Shown here: piece by piece, positions 9,831-18,734 of the stretch
Position numbering within the stretch: the stretch's first letter is position 1
Layout of the letters: each line of letters opens with the position of its first letter
Assembly (NCBI RefSeq): GCF_030010555.1
Contig: NZ_JASCQP010000043.1
Location: 1 to 64,000 of the forward strand
DNA from: Halomonas rhizosphaerae
Lineage (GTDB): Bacteria; Pseudomonadota; Gammaproteobacteria; Pseudomonadales; Halomonadaceae
Direction: 5' to 3'
Length of the DNA: 64,000 bases
Made by a program: the position numbers and the translations under genes
Notes under the pieces: model-generated
Told to the model about the DNA's origin: nothing
Database searches by the model: none
The model's input: the letters and a program-made list of their open reading frames with translations, nothing else

Positions 9831-10589
9831 TCAATCGACGACCATGGCCGGGTCGAGCTCGCGAGAGAGTGAGACCGGCAGCCGGCGCCCCAGGCGGATC
9901 GCCACCGGCACGCCTGCCTCACGGATCACCTCGCAGCGCCGCGCCATCACCTCCACGCCAAGGCCCGCCACCTCGCGCAGGCTCGCGGCATAGGCCGGGT
10001 CCAGGTGGGACGCGGGGGCCACGTCCTCGATGCTCTCGTGGGCCACGCAGAAGAGCAGCACGGCGCGGTGACCCTGTGCCGCGAGGGCGGCCAGCGCCGC
10101 GAGGTGCTTTCGGCCCCGCACGCTCACCGCGTCGGGGAAGTAGCCATGGCCATCGGCCTCCCTGAGGGTCACCTGCTTGACCTCGACGAAGGTGCTGCCG
10201 CGCTCGGGGTCGTCGAGGCGAAAATCGAGTCTCGACCCCGCCACCGTGGCCTCGCGCTGGATCGCCGCATGGCCGGCCAGCTCCTCTATCCGTCCCGAAC
10301 GCAACGCCTCCTCGACGACGCGGTTGGCCCGCCCGGTATGCACCGAGGCCGCCGCCGAGGTGCCGTCGGGCTGCGGCAGCTCGATCAGCTCCCAGGTCCA
10401 GGCCAGCTTGCGGGCCGGTTTGTCGCTGGGCGATAGCCAGACCCGGCACCCCGGCACGTTCACCGCCCGCATCGAGCCGGTATTGGGGCAGTGGGCCACC
10501 ACCTCGCGGCCGTCATCGAGTCGCACGTCGGCCAGGAAGCGCTTGTAGCGACGCAGCAGGGTCCCGGGGACCAGGGCCGGATACTCCAT
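9831..10589 (-). CDS. sfsA: Sugar fermentation stimulation protein SfsA
   Basis: SfsA family protein, a predicted nuclease-fold DNA-binding protein first linked to maltose metabolism; the reaction is uncertain. The 252 residues include an N-terminal OB-like part (TLLRRYKRFLADV, VAHCPNTGSM) and a PD-(D/E)XK-like core (SRLDFRL with STFVEVKQVTL), then FPDAVSVRGRKHL. Start at the ATG at 10589, which shares a base with the stop of the upstream aminotransferase (TGATG), indicating coupling. Family length is about 230-250. Confidence 0.93.
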   Translation of the reverse strand: MEYPALVPGTLLRRYKRFLADVRLDDGREVVAHCPNTGSMRAVNVPGCRVWLSPSDKPARKLAWTWELIELPQPDGTSAAASVHTGRANRVVEEALRSGRIEELAGHAAIQREATVAGSRLDFRLDDPERGSTFVEVKQVTLREADGHGYFPDAVSVRGRKHLAALAALAAQGHRAVLLFCVAHESIEDVAPASHLDPAYAASLREVAGLGVEVMARRCEVIREAGVPVAIRLGRRLPVSLSRELDPAMVVD

Positions 10590-11749
10590 CAGCGACGCGC
10601 CAGGAAGCGCTCGAGGCGGCACACGGCCTCCTCCAGTCGCGCCTCGCCGGTGGTGAAGGCGATCCGCACATGGTGCTCACCGCCGCGCAGGGCGAAGTCG
10701 GTGCCCGGGGTAATGGCGACGTTCTCCTCCTCGAGCAGCGCCCGGCAGAAGGCCTCGCTGTCGCGGCTTACGCGCGAGATGTCGAGCCACAGGTAGAAGG
10801 CCCCCTGGGGCGGCAGCGACGGCGCCAGCCCCAGGCGGGCGAGCCCCGCCAGCAGGGCATCGCGGCGACGCCCGAGTTCGCTGCGCCGGGCCTCGAGAAT
10901 GCCGCGGCACTCGGGCGTGAAAGCGGCCAGGGCCGCATGCTGGGCCGGGGTGGAGGCGGCCAGGAAGACGTTCTGGGCCAGCCGGGCGAGCGGCTCCACC
11001 GCCGCCTCGGGCGCCAGCAGCCAGCCCAGGCGCCAGCCGGTCATGCCGAAGTACTTGGAGAAGCTGTTGACCACGAAGGCGTCCGCGGTGATCGCGGCCA
11101 CCGAGAGCGGTTCGAGATCAAAGCAGAGCCCCTGGTAGATCTCGTCCACCAGCAGGTGGCCGCCACGCGCCGCCACGGTCTCGGCCACGGCCGCGAGCTG
11201 TCCGGCAGCGAGCATATGGCCGGTGGGATTCGAGGGCGTGGCAAGCATCGCCAGGCGGGTATCGTCGCGCCAGTGGGTCTCGACGAGCCCGGCATCCAGC
11301 TGCCAGCCGCTGGCCGACCCCACCGGCACGGCGTCCACCTCGGCGCCCGCCAGGGCCATGAAGTGGCGATTGCAGGGGTAGTTGGGATCGGCCATCAGCA
11401 CCCGGTCACCCGGGCCGGCCAGCAGCTGGCTGGCCAGCAGCAGCGCGCCGGAGGCGCCCGGCGTGACCAGGATGCGCCTCGGGTCGACGGCGGCGCCGAA
11501 GTGCTCGGCATAGTGGCCGGCGATCGCCTCGCGCAGTGCCGGCAGCCCCGCCGCCGGCGTGTAGCGGGTATGGCCCGCCGACAGCGCGGCACGGCCGGCC
11601 TCGACCACCGGCGCGGGGGTCGGGAAATCAGGCTCGCCGACCTCCAGGTGGATGACATCGTGCCCGGCGGCTTCGCGGGCCTGGGCCGTCTCCAGCAGGC
11701 TCATCACGCGGAAGGGGGCGATGCGCTCGACGCGCGGATTCCAGGACAT
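10589..11749 (-). CDS. PLP-dependent class I/II aminotransferase
   Basis: Fold-type I aminotransferase of 386 residues; amino donor and acceptor are not predictable from what I see. Visible are the aspartate-binding region (TPSNPTGHM), the PLP tyrosine/aspartate strand (LLVDEIYQG) and the Schiff-base lysine in NSFSKYFGMTGWRLGW. Start at the ATG at 11749 with AGGAG upstream; the frame is open to 11893 but that part is basic and lacks family similarity. First gene of a two-gene unit with sfsA, divergent from dksA. Confidence 0.88.
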   Translation of the reverse strand: MSWNPRVERIAPFRVMSLLETAQAREAAGHDVIHLEVGEPDFPTPAPVVEAGRAALSAGHTRYTPAAGLPALREAIAGHYAEHFGAAVDPRRILVTPGASGALLLASQLLAGPGDRVLMADPNYPCNRHFMALAGAEVDAVPVGSASGWQLDAGLVETHWRDDTRLAMLATPSNPTGHMLAAGQLAAVAETVAARGGHLLVDEIYQGLCFDLEPLSVAAITADAFVVNSFSKYFGMTGWRLGWLLAPEAAVEPLARLAQNVFLAASTPAQHAALAAFTPECRGILEARRSELGRRRDALLAGLARLGLAPSLPPQGAFYLWLDISRVSRDSEAFCRALLEEENVAITPGTDFALRGGEHHVRIAFTTGEARLEEAVCRLERFLARR

Positions 11750-11863
11750 GCACGGCTCCTCTCGACACGTCACGGCACGACGGGCATCTTTACCGCGGCC
11801 GGGGGTCAAAACCGGCATCTTACGACTTTTGGCGTGCCGGCGCAGTCCCGGCGGCGGAAGAGG

Positions 11864-11892
11864 TTGCACGGGCGCTCTTTTTACGCTAAACA
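11864..11892 (+). promoter_or_regulatory. Possible dksA promoter
   Basis: TTGCAC, 17 bases, then TAAACA lie about 75 bp before dksA on the plus strand in the 219-bp divergent gap. Match and spacing fit a moderate sigma-70 promoter. Nothing else in the gap scores better by eye. Confidence 0.4.
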
Positions 11893-11968
11893 AGCACCCC
11901 TTTGGCGTGAGATACCATGCATCACGGCGGGTATTGATCAGTAGTCACTCAAGTAACGAGGCAGTCCC

Positions 11969-12406
11969 ATGCCAGTAGCAGAAAAGAAGATGGATGCTCC
12001 CAAGAAATTCACCCCGTACGAGCCGGCGCCGGGTGAAGAGTACATGAACGACAAGCAGCTGGAGCACTTCCGACAGATCCTGCTGGGCTGGAAACAGGAG
12101 CTCATGGAAGAGGTCGACCGCACCGTGCGCCATCTGCAGGAGGAGGCGAACAACTACGCCGACCCCGCCGATCGCGCCACCCAGGAAGAGGGCTTCAACC
12201 TGGAGCTGCGCACCCGCGACCGCGAGCGCAAGCTGCTCAAGAAGATCAACGAGACCCTCGAGAAGATCGACGAGGACGACTACGGCTTCTGCGAGGCCTG
12301 CGGCGTCGAGATCGGTATCCGCCGGCTCGAGGCGCGGCCCACCGCCACCCTGTGCGTGGACTGCAAGACCCTGGCCGAGCTCAAGGAAAAGCAGCTGGGC
12401 GGCTGA
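11969..12406 (+). CDS. dksA: RNA polymerase-binding transcription factor DksA
   Basis: Binds the secondary channel of RNA polymerase and with ppGpp adjusts transcription of stable RNA and amino-acid genes. The 145-residue protein has the N-terminal coiled-coil (about 33-110, with the DPADRATQEE tip at about 66-75) and a C-terminal four-cysteine zinc finger, CEAC and CVDC. Length is close to E. coli DksA (151). A hairpin terminator follows at 12443. Its place before gluQ and the cbr genes is conserved. Confidence 0.96.
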   Translation: MPVAEKKMDAPKKFTPYEPAPGEEYMNDKQLEHFRQILLGWKQELMEEVDRTVRHLQEEANNYADPADRATQEEGFNLELRTRDRERKLLKKINETLEKIDEDDYGFCEACGVEIGIRRLEARPTATLCVDCKTLAELKEKQLGG

Positions 12407-12442
12407 GCCAGCCATGCCGGTCTCCGCGATCCCACCCCACGA

Positions 12443-12465
12443 CGGGCACCCCAGGGTGCCCGTTT
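12443..12465 (+). terminator. Intrinsic terminator of dksA
   Basis: An 8-bp stem, CGGGCACC (12443-12450) with GGTGCCCG (12455-12462), a 4-base loop and three T after it. It ends right where an in-frame TTG (12464) could start gluQ, which argues against that TTG and for the GTG further on. Confidence 0.65.
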
Positions 12466-12496
12466 GCATGTCGGCCCGGCGCAACAGGGGGCACCG

Positions 12497-13390
12497 GTGA
12501 GCGCCTACCGGGGACGCTTCGCGCCGACCCCCTCGGGGCCCCTGCACTTCGGCTCCCTGGTGGCGGCCCTGGCCAGCTTCCTGGATGCCCGCCGGACGGG
12601 GGGCGAGTGGCGGCTGCGCATCGAGGACATCGACCCACCGCGCTGCCCCGCGGGGGCCGCCGACACCATCCTGCGCCAGCTCGAGGCCTTCGGCCTGCAC
12701 TGGGATGGCCCGGTCAGCTGGCAGCATGACCGCAACGACGCCTATGCCGCCGCGCTGGAGCGGCTCAAGGGCATGGGGCTCGCCTACCCCTGCAGTTGCT
12801 CGCGCCGGCAGTGGCGCGACCATCCCATCTACCCCGGCTGGTGCCGAGACGGGGTGCGCGAACCCGGCAAGCCGGTGGCCTGGCGACTGCGCAGCGACCT
12901 GGGCCTGCGCCCGGTGGTCTGGCAGGACCGGCTGTTCGGCGAGCAGCGCTTCGACCCGGCCGAGCTCGGCGACGTGGTGCTCCAGCGCAAGGACGGCCTC
13001 TGGGCCTACCAGCTCGCCGTGGTGGTCGACGACGCCGACCAGGGCATCAGCGACGTGGTGCGCGGCTTCGACCTGCTCGACAATACCCCCTGGCAGCGCC
13101 AGCTGCAGCACGCCCTGGGCGTCCCCGAACCGCGCTACCTGCACCTGCCGCTGATCATCGGCGAGGACGGCCAGAAGCTCTCCAAGCAGAACCTGGCGCC
13201 GGCCCTCCCGGAGCAGGACGATGCGGTGCGCCCGCTGCTGCATGCGGCCCTGGTCGCACTGGACCAGGCCCCGCCGCGTACGCTTGCCACGGCGCCGGCG
13301 GAGGAGCAGCTGCGCTGGGCCGTCGCTCACTGGGAGGTCGCCCGGCTGCGTGCCGAGGCCCTCCGACAGGCCGGCACCGTCACACCTTGA
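12497..13390 (+). CDS. gluQRS: Glutamyl-Q tRNA(Asp) synthetase
   Basis: Activates glutamate without tRNA and attaches it to queuosine in the anticodon of tRNA-Asp. It is a paralogue of the GluRS catalytic core that lacks the anticodon domain, here 297 residues. Visible are the HIGH-like stretch ([12 protein letters not shown]), the zinc ligands (CSCS, then YPGWC) and the KMSKS-like KLSKQNL. I chose the GTG at 12497, with GGGGG 6-10 bases upstream; a TTG start at 12464 would overlap the dksA terminator. Follows dksA and precedes cbrX, as in Pseudomonas. Confidence 0.92.
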   Translation: MSAYRGRFAPTPSGPLHFGSLVAALASFLDARRTGGEWRLRIEDIDPPRCPAGAADTILRQLEAFGLHWDGPVSWQHDRNDAYAAALERLKGMGLAYPCSCSRRQWRDHPIYPGWCRDGVREPGKPVAWRLRSDLGLRPVVWQDRLFGEQRFDPAELGDVVLQRKDGLWAYQLAVVVDDADQGISDVVRGFDLLDNTPWQRQLQHALGVPEPRYLHLPLIIGEDGQKLSKQNLAPALPEQDDAVRPLLHAALVALDQAPPRTLATAPAEEQLRWAVAHWEVARLRAEALRQAGTVTP

Positions 13391-13402
13391 GAGGAGCCCG
13401 CC

Positions 13403-13579
13403 ATGTACGTCTATCGCATCATGCTCTTCCTGGTCTTCGGCGGGTATCTGCTCTCGCCGCTGCTGATGAGCGGCTGGGCCAGCCCCGAGGTGGCCTGGTA
13501 CCGCCCCTTCGTCATCTGGGGGGTGCTGATCGCCCTGACCCTGTGGCTGGAGCAGAAGAGGAAGCTCGATGAATGCTAG
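13403..13579 (+). CDS. cbrX: Small membrane protein CbrX-like
   Basis: A 58-residue protein with a GAGGAG ribosome site before its ATG. It has two hydrophobic segments (about residues 4-21 and 36-49) separated by a short polar loop, and a charged end EQKRKLDEC. It overlaps the cbrA start by 11 bases, so cbrA translation is probably coupled to it. In Pseudomonas a small membrane protein in exactly this position is called CbrX; I assign the name on position, size and topology, not on alignment. Confidence 0.75.
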   Translation: MYVYRIMLFLVFGGYLLSPLLMSGWASPEVAWYRPFVIWGVLIALTLWLEQKRKLDEC

Positions 13580-16529
13580 CCTCGGCGGCCTGCTGGCCCT
13601 CGGCAGCGGCTACCTGCTGCTGCTGTTCCTCGCTGCCCTGGCGGTGGAGCGGCACTGGATTCCCACGCGCATCGCCCGCCACCCGGCGGTCTACACCCTG
13701 GCGCTGGGCGTCTACGCCAGCGCCTGGGCGATCTACGGCAGCCTGGAGCTGGCCGGCAATGCCGGCTACGGCTACCTCGCCTACTACCTGGGGGTGGCGG
13801 GCGCCTTCCTGCTCGCCCCGGTCCTGCTGGTGCCGATCCAGCGCATGACCCGGACCTACCAGCTGGCCTCGCTGGCCGACCTCTTCGCCTTCCGCTTCCG
13901 TTCGCGCTGGGTCGGCACCCTGATCACCCTGGTCAGCCTGCTGGCCGTGCTGCCGCTGCTGGCCCTCCAGGTGCAGACCCTGGGCGACACCATCTACCTG
14001 ATGACCGGTAGCGCCTCGCCGGCCCTGCTGGCCCTGCTGTTCTGCGCGCTGATCGCGCTGTTCGCCATCCTCTTCGGCGCCCGCCACACCCGGCTGCACG
14101 CCCGCCACGACACCCTGCTCGCGGTGATCGCCCTGGAGTCGCTGGTCAAGCTCACCGCCATGCTGGCACTGGGGGCCTTCGCCCTGTTCGTGGTCTTCGA
14201 TGGTCCCGCGGACCTCCAGGCCTGGCTGGACGGCCCGGGGCGTGCGGCCCAGGCACGCGTCGCCCACCTCGACCCGGCCCAGTGGCGCACCCTGCTGCTG
14301 CTGTTCTTCGCCGCGGCCTTCCTCATGCCGCACATGTTCCACATCACCTTCGCCGAGACCCTCTCGCGGCGCACCCTCCTCCAGGCCGCCTGGACGCTGC
14401 CGCTGTTCCTGCTGCTGATGGCGCTGCCGGTGCCGCTGATCCTGTGGGCCGCCCAGCGCCTGGGAGTCGACGCAGGCGGGCTCGGCACCGCCTACCTGGC
14501 CTACGGGCTCTCCGAGTCGCTGTGGCTTCAGGGGCTGGTGTTCATCGCCGGGCTGGCGGCCACCAGCGGCACCATGATCATCATCTCCCTGGCGCTGTCG
14601 GGGATGATCCTCAACCACCTGGTGCTGGTCGCCCACCCCCCGGTGGATCAGCCCGACCTCTATCGCTGGCTGCGCTGGCTGCGTCGTGCCCTGATCGTGG
14701 CGGTGATCCTCGGCGGCTGGCTCTTCTACCGCCTGGTGGGGGTGAACCACGACCTCACCACCCTGGGGCTGGCCGCCTTCATCGGCATGGCCCAGTGCCT
14801 GCCGGGCATGCTCGCACTGCTCTACTGGCCGGGCGCCAACCGCAAGGGCATGGTCAGCGGGCTGACGTTGGGCGTGCTGGTGTGGCTCGCCGGTACCTGG
14901 GTGCCACTGCTGAGCGACGTTCCGGCCCTGGTGCTGCTGCCCCCGGGCCTCGAGGCGCTGGCCGGCGAGCCGGTCTGGTACGTGGTGACGCTGGTCTCGC
15001 TGGCGGTCAACATCCTGACCCTCATCCTGGTCTCGCTGATCACGCCGACCTCCGCCGGCGAGCGGGCCGCGGCCGAGGCCTGCTCGGTGGATGCGGTGAT
15101 CCGTCCCAAGCGCCTGCCGCTGGTGGCCGGCAACGGCGAGGAGTTCAAGCACCACCTGGCCCGCGCCCTGGGCGAGGAGGTCGCCGGTCGCGAGGTCGAC
15201 CGCGCCCTGACCGACCTGGGCCTGTCGCCGCTGGATGGCCGTCCCTATGCCCTGCGTCGTCTGCGCGACCGCATCCAGGCCAACCTCTCGGGGCTGATGG
15301 GTCCCTCGGTGGCCCAGGACATCGTCGACCGCCACCTGCCCTATCGCCGTGGCGGCCTGGAGCCCAATGACGACATCCACTTCGTCGAGAGCCGCCTGGA
15401 GGCCTATCGCACCCGGCTGACCGGCCTGGCCCGGGAGCTCGACGGCCTGCGCCGCTACCACCGCCGCATGCTCACCCGGCTGCCGGTGGGCCTGTGTGCC
15501 TTCGGCGTCGATGACGAGCTGCTGATGTGGAACGACGCCCTCGCCGAGCTTTCCGGAATCGATGGCAGCAGCGTGGTCGGCTCGCGCCGCGATGGCCTGC
15601 CGCCACCCTGGGGGGCCCTGCTGGGACGCGTGCTTCTCGAGCATCATGACCACCTCTACAAGCAACCGGTGACGCTCGACGGCACCACCCGCTACCTGAG
15701 CCTGCACAAGGCCGAGCTGGAGGCCGATGAGGAGATGCGTGGCGGCACCGTGGTCCTGGTGGAGGACCACAGCGAGATGAAGTGGCTGGAGGACGAGCTG
15801 GTGCATGCCGCCCGGCTGGCCTCCATCGGCCAGCTGGCGGCGGGCGTGGCCCACGAGATCGGCAACCCCGTCACCGGGATCTCCTCGCTGGCCCAGAACC
15901 TGCGCTACGACACCGACGACCCGGAGGTGCTGGAGACCGCCACCCAGATCCAGCAGCTCACCGACCGCATCTCGCGCATCGTCGAGTCGCTGGTGGGCTT
16001 CGCCCATGGCGGTCGCCACGTGACCGGCCGGCCCTTCGCCCCGGTGTCGCTCGACACGCTGACCGACGAAGCCCTGCACTTGATCCACCTTGCCCGCTCG
16101 GGGGAGGATATCCACTATCACAACCGTTGTCCGGCCGGGCTCGAGGTCACCGGAGATGCCCAGCGGCTGCTGCAGGTGATGGTCAACCTGCTCGGCAACG
16201 CCCGCGACGCCAGCACCCCGGGCGGCGAGGTGATCATCGATGCCGCCCCAGAGGGCAAGTGGCTTCACGTCACCGTCACCGACCAGGGCCACGGCATCGA
16301 CGAGCGGGTGCGCGACCACCTGTTCGAGCCCTTCACCACCACCAAGCCCCCCGGCGAGGGCACGGGCCTCGGCCTGCCGCTGGTCTACAGCATCATTGCC
16401 GAGCACGGCGGCCAGATCGATATCGACTCCCCGCCCCCCGGGCAGGCCAACGGCACCCGCATCCACCTGTGGCTGCCCCTCAACCCAGAGCATGGTGACA
16501 GCACCGATGAGCCGGATCCTGATCGTTGA
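13569..16529 (+). CDS. cbrA: Sensor histidine kinase CbrA with SLC5 transporter domain
   Basis: Membrane sensor kinase that with CbrB governs use of carbon and nitrogen sources. The 986 residues begin with about 13 hydrophobic segments of sodium/solute-symporter type (roughly 1-500), then a linker (about 500-610), a PAS-like region (about 625-750) and the kinase core. The phosphorylated histidine is H762 in [11 protein letters not shown]; the ATP site shows [22 protein letters not shown] and GTGLGLPL. Starts inside cbrX and overlaps cbrB by 23 bases, so cbrX-cbrA-cbrB form one translationally coupled unit. The signal is unknown; histidine transport has been reported for the Pseudomonas protein. 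Confidence 0.94.
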   Translation: MNASLGGLLALGSGYLLLLFLAALAVERHWIPTRIARHPAVYTLALGVYASAWAIYGSLELAGNAGYGYLAYYLGVAGAFLLAPVLLVPIQRMTRTYQLASLADLFAFRFRSRWVGTLITLVSLLAVLPLLALQVQTLGDTIYLMTGSASPALLALLFCALIALFAILFGARHTRLHARHDTLLAVIALESLVKLTAMLALGAFALFVVFDGPADLQAWLDGPGRAAQARVAHLDPAQWRTLLLLFFAAAFLMPHMFHITFAETLSRRTLLQAAWTLPLFLLLMALPVPLILWAAQRLGVDAGGLGTAYLAYGLSESLWLQGLVFIAGLAATSGTMIIISLALSGMILNHLVLVAHPPVDQPDLYRWLRWLRRALIVAVILGGWLFYRLVGVNHDLTTLGLAAFIGMAQCLPGMLALLYWPGANRKGMVSGLTLGVLVWLAGTWVPLLSDVPALVLLPPGLEALAGEPVWYVVTLVSLAVNILTLILVSLITPTSAGERAAAEACSVDAVIRPKRLPLVAGNGEEFKHHLARALGEEVAGREVDRALTDLGLSPLDGRPYALRRLRDRIQANLSGLMGPSVAQDIVDRHLPYRRGGLEPNDDIHFVESRLEAYRTRLTGLARELDGLRRYHRRMLTRLPVGLCAFGVDDELLMWNDALAELSGIDGSSVVGSRRDGLPPPWGALLGRVLLEHHDHLYKQPVTLDGTTRYLSLHKAELEADEEMRGGTVVLVEDHSEMKWLEDELVHAARLASIGQLAAGVAHEIGNPVTGISSLAQNLRYDTDDPEVLETATQIQQLTDRISRIVESLVGFAHGGRHVTGRPFAPVSLDTLTDEALHLIHLARSGEDIHYHNRCPAGLEVTGDAQRLLQVMVNLLGNARDASTPGGEVIIDAAPEGKWLHVTVTDQGHGIDERVRDHLFEPFTTTKPPGEGTGLGLPLVYSIIAEHGGQIDIDSPPPGQANGTRIHLWLPLNPEHGDSTDEPDPDR

Positions 16530-17895
16530 AGACGAAGCCATCATCCGCAGCGCCCTGAAGCGGCTGCTGGAGCGCCACGACCACCGGGTCAGCGAGGCCG
16601 GCTCGGTGGCCGAGGCCCTGGCGCTCGAGCCCCAGGGCTTCGACCTGGTGATCAGCGACCTGCGGCTGCCCGGCGAGCCCGGCACCGAGCTGATCGCCCG
16701 CGCCGCCCCCGTGCCGGTGCTGATCATGACCAGCTACGCCAGCATGCGCTCCGCGGTGGAGGCGCTGAAACTCGGGGCCGTGGACTATGTGGCCAAGCCC
16801 TTCGACCACGACGAACTGCTCGAGACCGTGGCCCGGGTGCTGCACCGGCAGGCCTCGCAGCAGGGCGAGCCGCCCGACATCACCGAACCCGGCGGCACCC
16901 GCCAGCCGATGATCGGCAACTGCCCCGCCATGCAGGTGGTCTACACGCGCATCCGCAAGGCGGCACCGGCCGATGTCACCGTACTGATCCAGGGCGAGTC
17001 GGGCACCGGCAAGGAGTTGGTCGCCCGCGCCCTGCACCAGCAGAGCCGCCGCGCCCATGCCCCGCTGGTCTGCGTCAACTGCGCCGCCATCCCGGAGACG
17101 CTGATCGAGTCCGAGCTGTTCGGGCACGAGAAGGGCGCCTTCACGGGGGCCAGTGCCGCGCGTACCGGCCTGGTCGAGGCCGCCGATGGCGGCACCCTCT
17201 TCCTCGACGAGATCGGCGAACTGCCGCTCGACGCCCAGGCTCGCCTGCTGCGGGTGCTGCAGGAGGGCGAGATCCGCAAGATCGGCTCGGTGGAAACCCG
17301 CCATGTCGACGTGCGCCTGATCGCCGCCACCCACCGCGACCTGCAGAGCCTGTCGAAGACCGGCGAGTTCCGCCTCGACCTCTACTACCGTCTCAACGTG
17401 ATGCAGATCGACCTGCCCGCCCTGCGCGAGCGCGAGGACGACATCCTCGAGATCGCCGATGTCCTGCTGGAGAAGGCCTGCCGGCGCCACGAGCGCGACG
17501 GGCTGCGACTCTCGCGGGCCGCCCGGCGCACCATCCGCGACTATCCCTGGCCAGGCAACGTGCGCGAGCTGGAGAATGCGCTGGAGCGCGGCGTGATCCT
17601 CGCCGAGGGCCACCTCATCCATCCCGACGACCTGGGGCTCGCGCCGACGCCCCAGCCGCCGGGCAGGTCCCCGGCACCCGCGCCAGCCATCGCCGGCCAG
17701 GAGGAGCAGGAGGCCGGCGACGAGGAGGACCTCTCCCTGGAGGACTACTTCCAGCACTTCGTGCTGGAGCACCAGGACCAGATGAGCGAGACCGAACTCG
17801 CCCAGAAGCTCGGCATCAGCCGCAAATGCCTGTGGGAGCGCCGCCAGCGCCTGGGCATCCCCCGCAAGAAGAGCCCACGCCGCAACACGGGCTGA
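16507..17895 (+). CDS. cbrB: Sigma-54-dependent response regulator CbrB
   Basis: NtrC-type activator phosphorylated by CbrA. In order: receiver domain with phospho-acceptor D51 ([12 protein letters not shown]), AAA+ domain with Walker A GESGTGKE (about 163-170), the sigma-54 contact GAFTGA (210-215) and Walker B-like [11 protein letters not shown], then a C-terminal Fis-type helix-turn-helix ([19 protein letters not shown]). 462 residues from the ATG at 16507; the frame is open upstream inside cbrA but the receiver domain begins here. The expected main target, a CrcZ-like RNA with a sigma-54 promoter, lies directly downstream. Confidence 0.95.
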   Translation: MSRILIVEDEAIIRSALKRLLERHDHRVSEAGSVAEALALEPQGFDLVISDLRLPGEPGTELIARAAPVPVLIMTSYASMRSAVEALKLGAVDYVAKPFDHDELLETVARVLHRQASQQGEPPDITEPGGTRQPMIGNCPAMQVVYTRIRKAAPADVTVLIQGESGTGKELVARALHQQSRRAHAPLVCVNCAAIPETLIESELFGHEKGAFTGASAARTGLVEAADGGTLFLDEIGELPLDAQARLLRVLQEGEIRKIGSVETRHVDVRLIAATHRDLQSLSKTGEFRLDLYYRLNVMQIDLPALREREDDILEIADVLLEKACRRHERDGLRLSRAARRTIRDYPWPGNVRELENALERGVILAEGHLIHPDDLGLAPTPQPPGRSPAPAPAIAGQEEQEAGDEEDLSLEDYFQHFVLEHQDQMSETELAQKLGISRKCLWERRQRLGIPRKKSPRRNTG

Positions 17896-17985
17896 GGCGG
17901 CTGACCATGCGACCATGGTGCAAGACCCCGCGGCATCGTCCGCAAGCGCGTCTTGCCCCCTTCCCGCCATCCCGCTTGCACCATT

Positions 17986-18036
17986 TGTTACCTTCCCACA
18001 CAGCCAGTGCCCCGTAACGGGGCCGAACGGGTAACA
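17986..18036 (+). promoter_or_regulatory. CbrB-like upstream activating half-sites
   Basis: TGTTAC at 17986-17991, GTAAC at 18014-18018 and GTAACA at 18031-18036 form inverted half-sites 75-125 bp before the -24/-12 promoter at 18111. Half-sites of the TGTTAC/GTAACA kind are what I recall for CbrB upstream of Pseudomonas crcZ. Distance and orientation suit an NtrC-type enhancer. Confidence 0.65.
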
Positions 18037-18110
18037 CTCCACCCGCACGCCGGGACGTGAACTTTTCCACCTCATCACAACCATTTGTTTTTTCGGTTTT
18101 TATCCGTCGG

Positions 18111-18126
18111 TGGCACGCGGCCTGCT
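18111..18126 (+). promoter_or_regulatory. Sigma-54 promoter of the CrcZ-like RNA
   Basis: TGGCAC at 18111-18116 and TGCT at 18123-18126 give GG (18112-18113) and GC (18124-18125) exactly 10 bases apart, the -24/-12 signature. The expected start is about 18137, immediately before the first A-rich motif. Confidence 0.8.
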
Positions 18127-18136
18127 ATACCTAGGG

Positions 18137-18642
18137 CAAGAAAAACAAATCCGGACGTCACCCGCTGCCAACAACAACAAGAGGGCAGCCAGGCTGTGAC
18201 AGGGCCCGACCCGACAACAACAACAAGACACCCGGGCCCCTACGACTTCGGCGCTTGCCGACAACAAGAACAGCATCGGCACGGCGCGAGGCCTTCGGGC
18301 CCCAACAAGAACAAACTGCTCGAAGCACCGGAGCCATCAGGACGCGACGCACCCGGGTACGGCCGACCAACAATGATAACGGGCCGTCGAGGTGCACTCT
18401 CGGCAACAACATCAACAAGCCGGGAGGAGGCATGCTTCCATGCCGTCGTGGTTGGACTATTGTTTTGAATACGAGACGGTCGCCGTCAGGAGCACCAACA
18501 AACACAACAACACCGCTTGCCTGAACACTCCTTGGTGACTGTGGTGCGTATTCAGGGCGATGCGCCATCACGAAGAAGAATCAGCAGCAGGGATGCTGCA
18601 TCCTGCTTACAGGGGAGGCCAATGGCCTCCCCTTTCTGCTTT
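18137..18642 (+). ncRNA. crcZ: CrcZ-type small RNA, Hfq/Crc antagonist
   Basis: No plausible protein is encoded between cbrB and pcnB. The stretch runs from a sigma-54 promoter to a strong terminator, about 500 nt (P. aeruginosa CrcZ is about 400). It holds A-rich CA motifs of the AAnAAnAA kind at 18138-18149, 18170-18182, 18214-18230, 18261-18273, 18304-18316, 18405-18419 and 18496-18513, with a weaker one at 18369-18380. Small hairpins stand between several of them (TCGGC-GCTT-GCCGA, GGCC-TTCG-GGCC, GGCATG-CTTC-CATGCC, GACGG-TCG-CCGTC), leaving the motifs as exposed linkers. In Pseudomonas such RNAs take Hfq and Crc away from repressed mRNAs when CbrB is active. Position and architecture support the call; primary similarity was not tested. 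Confidence 0.85.
18611..18642 (+). terminator. Intrinsic terminator of the CrcZ-like RNA
   Basis: A perfect 10-bp stem AGGGGAGGCC / GGCCTCCCCT with a 3-base loop (AAT), followed by a T-rich tail (TTCTGCTTTCT). It closes the RNA that starts at about 18137. Confidence 0.88.
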
Positions 18643-18670
18643 CTGGACGACCTCGGCACCGTACCGCGCT

Positions 18671-18698
18671 TTGCAAGGTGTCAGTGGTCGGCTACACT
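18671..18698 (+). promoter_or_regulatory. Probable pcnB promoter
   Basis: TTGCAA, 16 bases, TACACT. It lies between the sRNA terminator and pcnB, predicts a start near 18705 and a leader of about 30 nt, and therefore supports the pcnB ATG at 18735 over earlier in-frame starts. Confidence 0.6.
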
Positions 18699-18734
18699 CA
18701 ACGCTTTCCGCGTCCCGCGAGTCGATATCGCCGC

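Noticed and set aside
13512..16727. Open frame of more than 1000 codons on the minus strand across cbrA
   Set aside because: It is the antisense of cbrA; composition is Gln/His/Gly-rich low complexity, and the plus strand has all kinase and transporter motifs.
18085..18524. Two overlapping short frames between cbrB and pcnB
   Set aside because: No ribosome site or family resemblance, and they read through the CA motifs and hairpins of the CrcZ-like RNA; one starts upstream of the predicted transcription start.
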